Source: Halonotius pteroides (GTDB lineage Archaea > Halobacteriota > Halobacteria > Halobacteriales > Haloferacaceae). From it: a stretch of DNA of 64,000 nt. Below the pieces are notes generated by a model. The model ran no database searches. It saw only the letters and a program-made list of their open reading frames with translations, and was not told the origin of the DNA. Positions 60,654 through 64,000 of the stretch are shown one piece after another. The DNA lies in contig NZ_QMDW01000003.1 in assembly GCF_003605635.1 (NCBI RefSeq), positions 124,001-188,000 on the forward strand. Direction: 5' to 3'. The stretch's first letter is position 1. Every line of letters starts with the position of its first letter. The position numbers and the translations under genes were made by a program.

Positions 60654-62846
60654 TTACAATTCGGGCTTCTGGAGCTCAAACCCGCCTTTGATCCGGTCGA
60701 CAAGACAGAGGTGGAAGCCCTGTTTGCGGGAGATATTGACGAAGCTTTTGCCGCCGCTGCGGCTAAACAGGCCGCTGCCGGTCGCGTCGTCGGCCATCTC
60801 GTAGGCGTCTTCGGTAAAGTAGCTGCTTGTCACCGCAAAGCTGGCGGCGAAGCTGTCGTTGCGCTCTCTGAGGGCGTTGCCATCGCGGATCAGCCCCTCG
60901 ACCAACTCCGCGCCGACCGGCTCTTTTGCGCTATCAAAGTTGGCGACACACAGCGGCTTGCCGCGTTTATCGCGAACAACACAGTCAAATTCGTGTTCGA
61001 CGGCCTCGTCGTCCTCGTCGGTGCCGAGTTCGATCGTCCCGCGCAGCTCGGCCCGATCGATCGCCGGAATCATCTCAGCGACCGCGCTGAGCGCGGTTGT
61101 TCCGCCTGTCGCCCGGAGTTCGAACAACAAGTCGGTCACCAGCCACTCCGCGAAGGCAACCTCGATCCGGTCGGCAAGGAACGTCTCGAAGGGGGTGCCA
61201 TCGACCTCCAGGCCCGCCGTTTCGAACGTCGTGTGGGTGTCGAGTCGAATATTCGCCGCCACATCCTCCTTCGATGCCTCGCCGTCGTGGGCGTCGGCAA
61301 GCGTCGCTTCACCCTTCGAATCATAGCGAACAAACAGGTTGGTTCCCGCAAGCGCGCTGGCGGGATCCATCGTGCGGCTCGGCGTCGTCGATGTGCTATC
61401 GACCGTGTCAGTTCCGCCAGCTGACACAGCGGCGTCCAGTTCAGCTTCGAGCTCTTCGATCCGCTCTTTGGCGGCCGCCAGATCAGCTTCGAGCTCATCG
61501 ATTCGCTCCTCGGCGACCGCAAGCTCTTCGCGGGCGTCGTCACGTTCGGCGGCCAACTGCCTGTGTTTTTGCTCGGCCTTCTCCATTACCTCCTCGGCCT
61601 TCCGGAGCCGTTGTTGGAGCTGCTTGCGTGAGACGCGACCGTCCGACCGGGTGACTGTCTGTTGGCCACCGCCACCACCGTGCTCGGCACTGTCGGCGCG
61701 GGTTCCGCTCCCGTTGTCGGCTGTGTCGTCGCTGGGGTCAAGCGACGGGATCGTTGTTGTGTTCCGCCAGGCCGCCTCCTCCTCGAAGGGTTCGGGATCT
61801 GTCGTGGTGGTACCTGCTGCTCCGGTGTCAGCTGGTGTGGGTGTCGCTGTCGACCCGGTGTCGGCTGTCGACGCCGAATCAGCTGCCTCACCAGCATCGA
61901 CCGTCGATCCGTTGCTGTCGACTGTCGATTGATCCATCTCATCGTTGTCGTTGCTGGCCGCTGTCGCGCCGGTTGGATCGATGCCGCCGGTTAGCCCCGA
62001 TGGTTCCGCGTTAGCCGACTTCTCATCGTCGGTGTCAGCCGCGGTCGTCGGTTCTGTTTCATCCTCGTCGGCGTCGGCTGTGGTTGTCGGCTCCGCATCA
62101 GCATCATCTGTTGCGGTTTCGTCGCCTGCCGTGGTGTCGTCAGCCGGCCCCGCCTGTGGGATATCGATCGCGCCCCGACGATGACCACCCGCCGCGGGGT
62201 CGGTATCGGTGGTCGTCGGTGGTGACGTGTCGGCCGTTGTCGACGCGCCGTCGTCGGTGTCTCTGGTATCGGTTTCCTGCTCGTCGGGGGTTGCCGGTGT
62301 GGGCTCACGCTCGGGGAGATCGATCACGTCGATGTCGGCGGCGTACACATCGTAGATGCCGACCTCGTCGTTGGCGCGATCAAACGCCTCCTCGTCGGTC
62401 AGCAGTTGGCGGCTGTTGCCGACGAAGGCGACGCTCATCGAGCGACCACCGTAGTAGACAATGTAGTAATCCCCCGACAGGACGTTCTCCGACAGCTCAA
62501 TGTAGCCGGTGAAGTTGCCACCTGCGAGCGTCGAATCGGCCTCGGCGATCGCCGTCTCATTGGTGTAATACTCCGCCTGCTTCTCGTTGTCCTGTGTCTG
62601 CATCGTATACAACAGGGGGAGGGCAGGCGTCGGGGCTTCGTAGGCAGTCTGGGCTGCCGCATCGAAGGAACCAAGCGAGCCGTCGCGGATCCCGACCAGC
62701 CGGCCGTTGAGCATGAATCCCCAAGCGTCGCCGGCGGTCACCGCACCGGAGAACTCCGCGTCGGCGAGGTCGTGGAGGCCTGCGTACCCTGTGCCGACCG
62801 GAACCGTGTCCCATTCGGTGACTGCAGTAACTATCTCGCTATTCAT
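60654..62846 (-). CDS. Large acidic coiled-coil protein (DUF7527-like)
   Basis: A 730-residue protein in three parts. Residues 1-180 form a globular domain (MNSEIVTAVTEWDTVPVGTG, later FVGNSRQLLTDEEAFD). Residues about 180-400 are low complexity, full of Asp, Thr and Glu. Residues about 415-480 form a coiled coil (QLRKAEEVMEKAEQKHRQ, ELEADLAAAKERIEELEA); the C-terminal ~230 residues form a globular domain (TNLFVRYDSKGEATLADAHDG, IELGTDEDDEAVEHEFDCVVRD). It resembles haloarchaeal proteins I recall as DUF7527. Role unknown; a membrane segment is not present. Confidence 0.75.
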   Translation of the reverse strand: MNSEIVTAVTEWDTVPVGTGYAGLHDLADAEFSGAVTAGDAWGFMLNGRLVGIRDGSLGSFDAAAQTAYEAPTPALPLLYTMQTQDNEKQAEYYTNETAIAEADSTLAGGNFTGYIELSENVLSGDYYIVYYGGRSMSVAFVGNSRQLLTDEEAFDRANDEVGIYDVYAADIDVIDLPEREPTPATPDEQETDTRDTDDGASTTADTSPPTTTDTDPAAGGHRRGAIDIPQAGPADDTTAGDETATDDADAEPTTTADADEDETEPTTAADTDDEKSANAEPSGLTGGIDPTGATAASNDNDEMDQSTVDSNGSTVDAGEAADSASTADTGSTATPTPADTGAAGTTTTDPEPFEEEAAWRNTTTIPSLDPSDDTADNGSGTRADSAEHGGGGGQQTVTRSDGRVSRKQLQQRLRKAEEVMEKAEQKHRQLAAERDDAREELAVAEERIDELEADLAAAKERIEELEAELDAAVSAGGTDTVDSTSTTPSRTMDPASALAGTNLFVRYDSKGEATLADAHDGEASKEDVAANIRLDTHTTFETAGLEVDGTPFETFLADRIEVAFAEWLVTDLLFELRATGGTTALSAVAEMIPAIDRAELRGTIELGTDEDDEAVEHEFDCVVRDKRGKPLCVANFDSAKEPVGAELVEGLIRDGNALRERNDSFAASFAVTSSYFTEDAYEMADDATGSGLFSRSGGKSFVNISRKQGFHLCLVDRIKGGFELQKPEL

Positions 62847-63106
62847 TTGGTGTACCGACGCCCGAGACGCATAAAATACTTTCCAGAGCGTCGGACGTTG
62901 GATTCAGGCTTGTTTGTGTGGAAAATACCTGCTGTCGAAAGCGAGCGTGATTCAAAACCGTGTTTCGACGCCGGTTCTGACCCGCTCGACGCGGTCGGGG
63001 TCGTAGATCCACATACTCCGCCGGACGTTCGGGGTAGTCTCGGTGAGTCGTATACCGCACGCCTGCCGTATTCGTCGTCACGCCGGGAGAGCCGCTGGAA
63101 CGTGGA

Positions 63107-63244
63107 TTAATTATCAAAGGTGCGATCGAGGAGGCTTCCAAGCGGCTGGGGCTCAGTTCGGTTTACTAGAACCAGCGTCTTCGCCTGTCTGCCGGCAATT
63201 TCGTGGATAAACCCCGACAGTGAGTCTGGCAGCTCATAGCTCAT
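63107..63244 (-). CDS. Small leaderless ORF (45 aa)
   Basis: The frame from ATG at 63,244 reads MSYELPDSLSGFIHEIAGRQ and ends TFDN. TTTATATA on the minus strand about 23-30 nt upstream is a good TATA box for a leaderless mRNA. The peptide looks folded rather than random (KTLVLVNRTEPQPLGSLLD), but no family could be named. Possibly a fragment of a larger haloarchaeal signalling protein, or a truncated gene next to an insertion-element relic. Confidence 0.4.
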   Translation of the reverse strand: MSYELPDSLSGFIHEIAGRQAKTLVLVNRTEPQPLGSLLDRTFDN

Positions 63245-63318
63245 CGCGGTCGTCGCGGCTGTCGATATATAAACCGGTGCGGCTTCCTGCTCGCGATTAT
63301 AGAATAGCGAGGCGAAAA

Positions 63319-63338
63319 CCCACGACTTCAGTCGTGGG
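63319..63338. mobile_element. Hairpin of IS200/IS605-type right end, relic
   Basis: CCCACGAC-TTCA-GTCGTGGG (63,319-63,338) is a perfect 8-bp hairpin with a tetraloop. The minus-strand core GACTGAAGTC is typical of the 3' ends of IS200/IS605 (TnpB) elements in haloarchaea. No tnpA or tnpB is present here, so it is either a solo end or a chance match. It also lies 5 bp from the stop of the response-regulator gene and could serve as its terminator. Confidence 0.45.
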
Positions 63339-63342
63339 TAGC

Positions 63343-63930
63343 TCAAATCGAGTCTTTTGGCGCGCGATCGATCGCGTTGAACGCGGCTTCAAAGTCGTCT
63401 AACTCCTCGATGAGCTCACTTTGGTCGGCCCGGAGTGTCTCAATACGCTGGGTGAGCGCTTGATACTCTGTGGACTCTGTGAGCTCTTCGGTGGATTTCT
63501 CGGCTTCGAGAACGCTCACCTTTGAGGTCGCTTGGAACAGCTTCTGGACGGTCTCGCCGTACTCGCGGGCGGTCAGCTGGTGTTCAATCGCCTCCAGCAG
63601 CGTCTCCTTGCCGACCGGCTTACAGAGATAGTCGTCGAAGTCCATATCGACAATGTCGACATCAGGGTCGATCGCGGTCACCATCACAACGCGAGCGTCC
63701 GCATCGGCCGTGCGCACACGCTGGAGTACCTCGTCACCGGTGAGCCCCGGCATCCGGCGATCTAACAGGATCACGTCGATGTCGCCGTCGAACGCATCAA
63801 GTGCCTCCTGTCCGCTGTATGCGGTGTGGACGGTGTACTGTTCCGCGAGTCGGAACGCATAGAGATCGGCGACATCGCGTTCGTCGTCGACAACAAGCAC
63901 CGTCGCGTCGTCGGTAGAGCTAGCAGACAT
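63343..63930 (-). CDS. HalX-type response regulator
   Basis: A 195-residue response regulator. The receiver domain carries the acidic pair DD at 15-16, phospho-acceptor Asp57 in VILLDRRMPG, and the conserved Lys in YLCKPVGKE. The C-terminal part (about 120-190) is the HalX helical domain (ALTQRIETLRADQSELIEELDDFEAAFNA), a haloarchaeal output or dimerisation domain. Stimulus and partner histidine kinase are unknown. The promoter region lies at 63,931-64,000 at the end of the window. Confidence 0.92.
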   Translation of the reverse strand: MSASSTDDATVLVVDDERDVADLYAFRLAEQYTVHTAYSGQEALDAFDGDIDVILLDRRMPGLTGDEVLQRVRTADADARVVMVTAIDPDVDIVDMDFDDYLCKPVGKETLLEAIEHQLTAREYGETVQKLFQATSKVSVLEAEKSTEELTESTEYQALTQRIETLRADQSELIEELDDFEAAFNAIDRAPKDSI

Positions 63931-64000
63931 GAGTATCGAGTGCCTTGGTCATGCCCAAAGCGGGGAGCTACGATCTTTATACTTCCGCTACGCCGGCATC

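Larger units (their letters stand above)
62847..63342. other. 496-bp region with a small gene and an IS605-type hairpin
   Basis: Apart from the small minus-strand ORF at 63,107-63,244 and the hairpin at 63,319-63,338, I see no gene. The left part (62,850-63,100) contains GC-rich sequence without a supported reading frame. Confidence 0.4.

Overview
The window is a 64 kb stretch of a halophilic archaeal chromosome (class Halobacteria). The evidence is high GC, acidic Asp/Glu-rich proteins, TATA-like boxes about 25-35 nt upstream of start codons with little or no leader, and many archaeal or haloarchaeal genes: Cdc48, FttA/aCPSF1, fibrillarin and Nop5, MBF1, LSm plus L37e, DacZ, archaeal-type GltX and HalX response regulators. 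Two tRNA-Leu genes are present. There is no rRNA, no CRISPR array, no intact transposase and no obvious prophage. The genus cannot be fixed from the sequence alone.

Layout. 1-10.4 kb: the end of a CinA-like gene, an NAD-kinase-like protein, a PhoU-type regulator behind a palindromic operator candidate, small regulators, a nitrilase-family enzyme, the termination nuclease FttA, a VOC dioxygenase, and a macro-domain protein overlapped by a HicB-like ORF. 10.4-20.6 kb: a palindrome-rich mobile-looking repeat, cold-shock protein, ProS, the very large GltB, a DUF123 nuclease, an HD hydrolase, a Tat-exported protein and a receiver-like membrane protein. 20.6-25.5 kb: an AT-richer island of exported proteins. 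25.5-34.7 kb: nucleoside phosphorylase, CoaD, GshA, a PhnDCE-type transporter, the C/D RNP pair FlpA/Nop5, an exosome-linked RNA-binding protein and a redoxin. 34.7-49.8 kb: GltX, an MFS carrier, Cdc48 with a small Hsp20-like partner, PanB, a HAD and AIR-synthase pair, MBF1, two tRNA-Leu genes, PurF, LSm and L37e. 49.8-64 kb: a CBS/zinc-ribbon protein, a flavoprotein, an MFS carrier, DacZ with a mechanosensitive channel and a facing K+ channel, PurD, PurA, a large acidic coiled-coil protein and a HalX response regulator.

The most unusual part is 20,926-25,498. Three proteins share a Tat-type signal followed by a GAFT segment and a beta-rich domain of the DUF1102 (TasA/camelysin-like) type. 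One of the three continues into a solenoid of seven 41-residue bactofilin-like repeats. Two further related genes lie between, one a frameshifted partial tandem copy of its neighbour. I infer a surface-fibre or matrix locus that is actively being rearranged. A second point of interest is the dacZ-mscS gene pair facing a K+ channel, which suggests c-di-AMP-linked osmotic control. Several perfect or near-perfect palindromes (upstream of phoU, cspA/proS, gltB and purF) are candidate operators.
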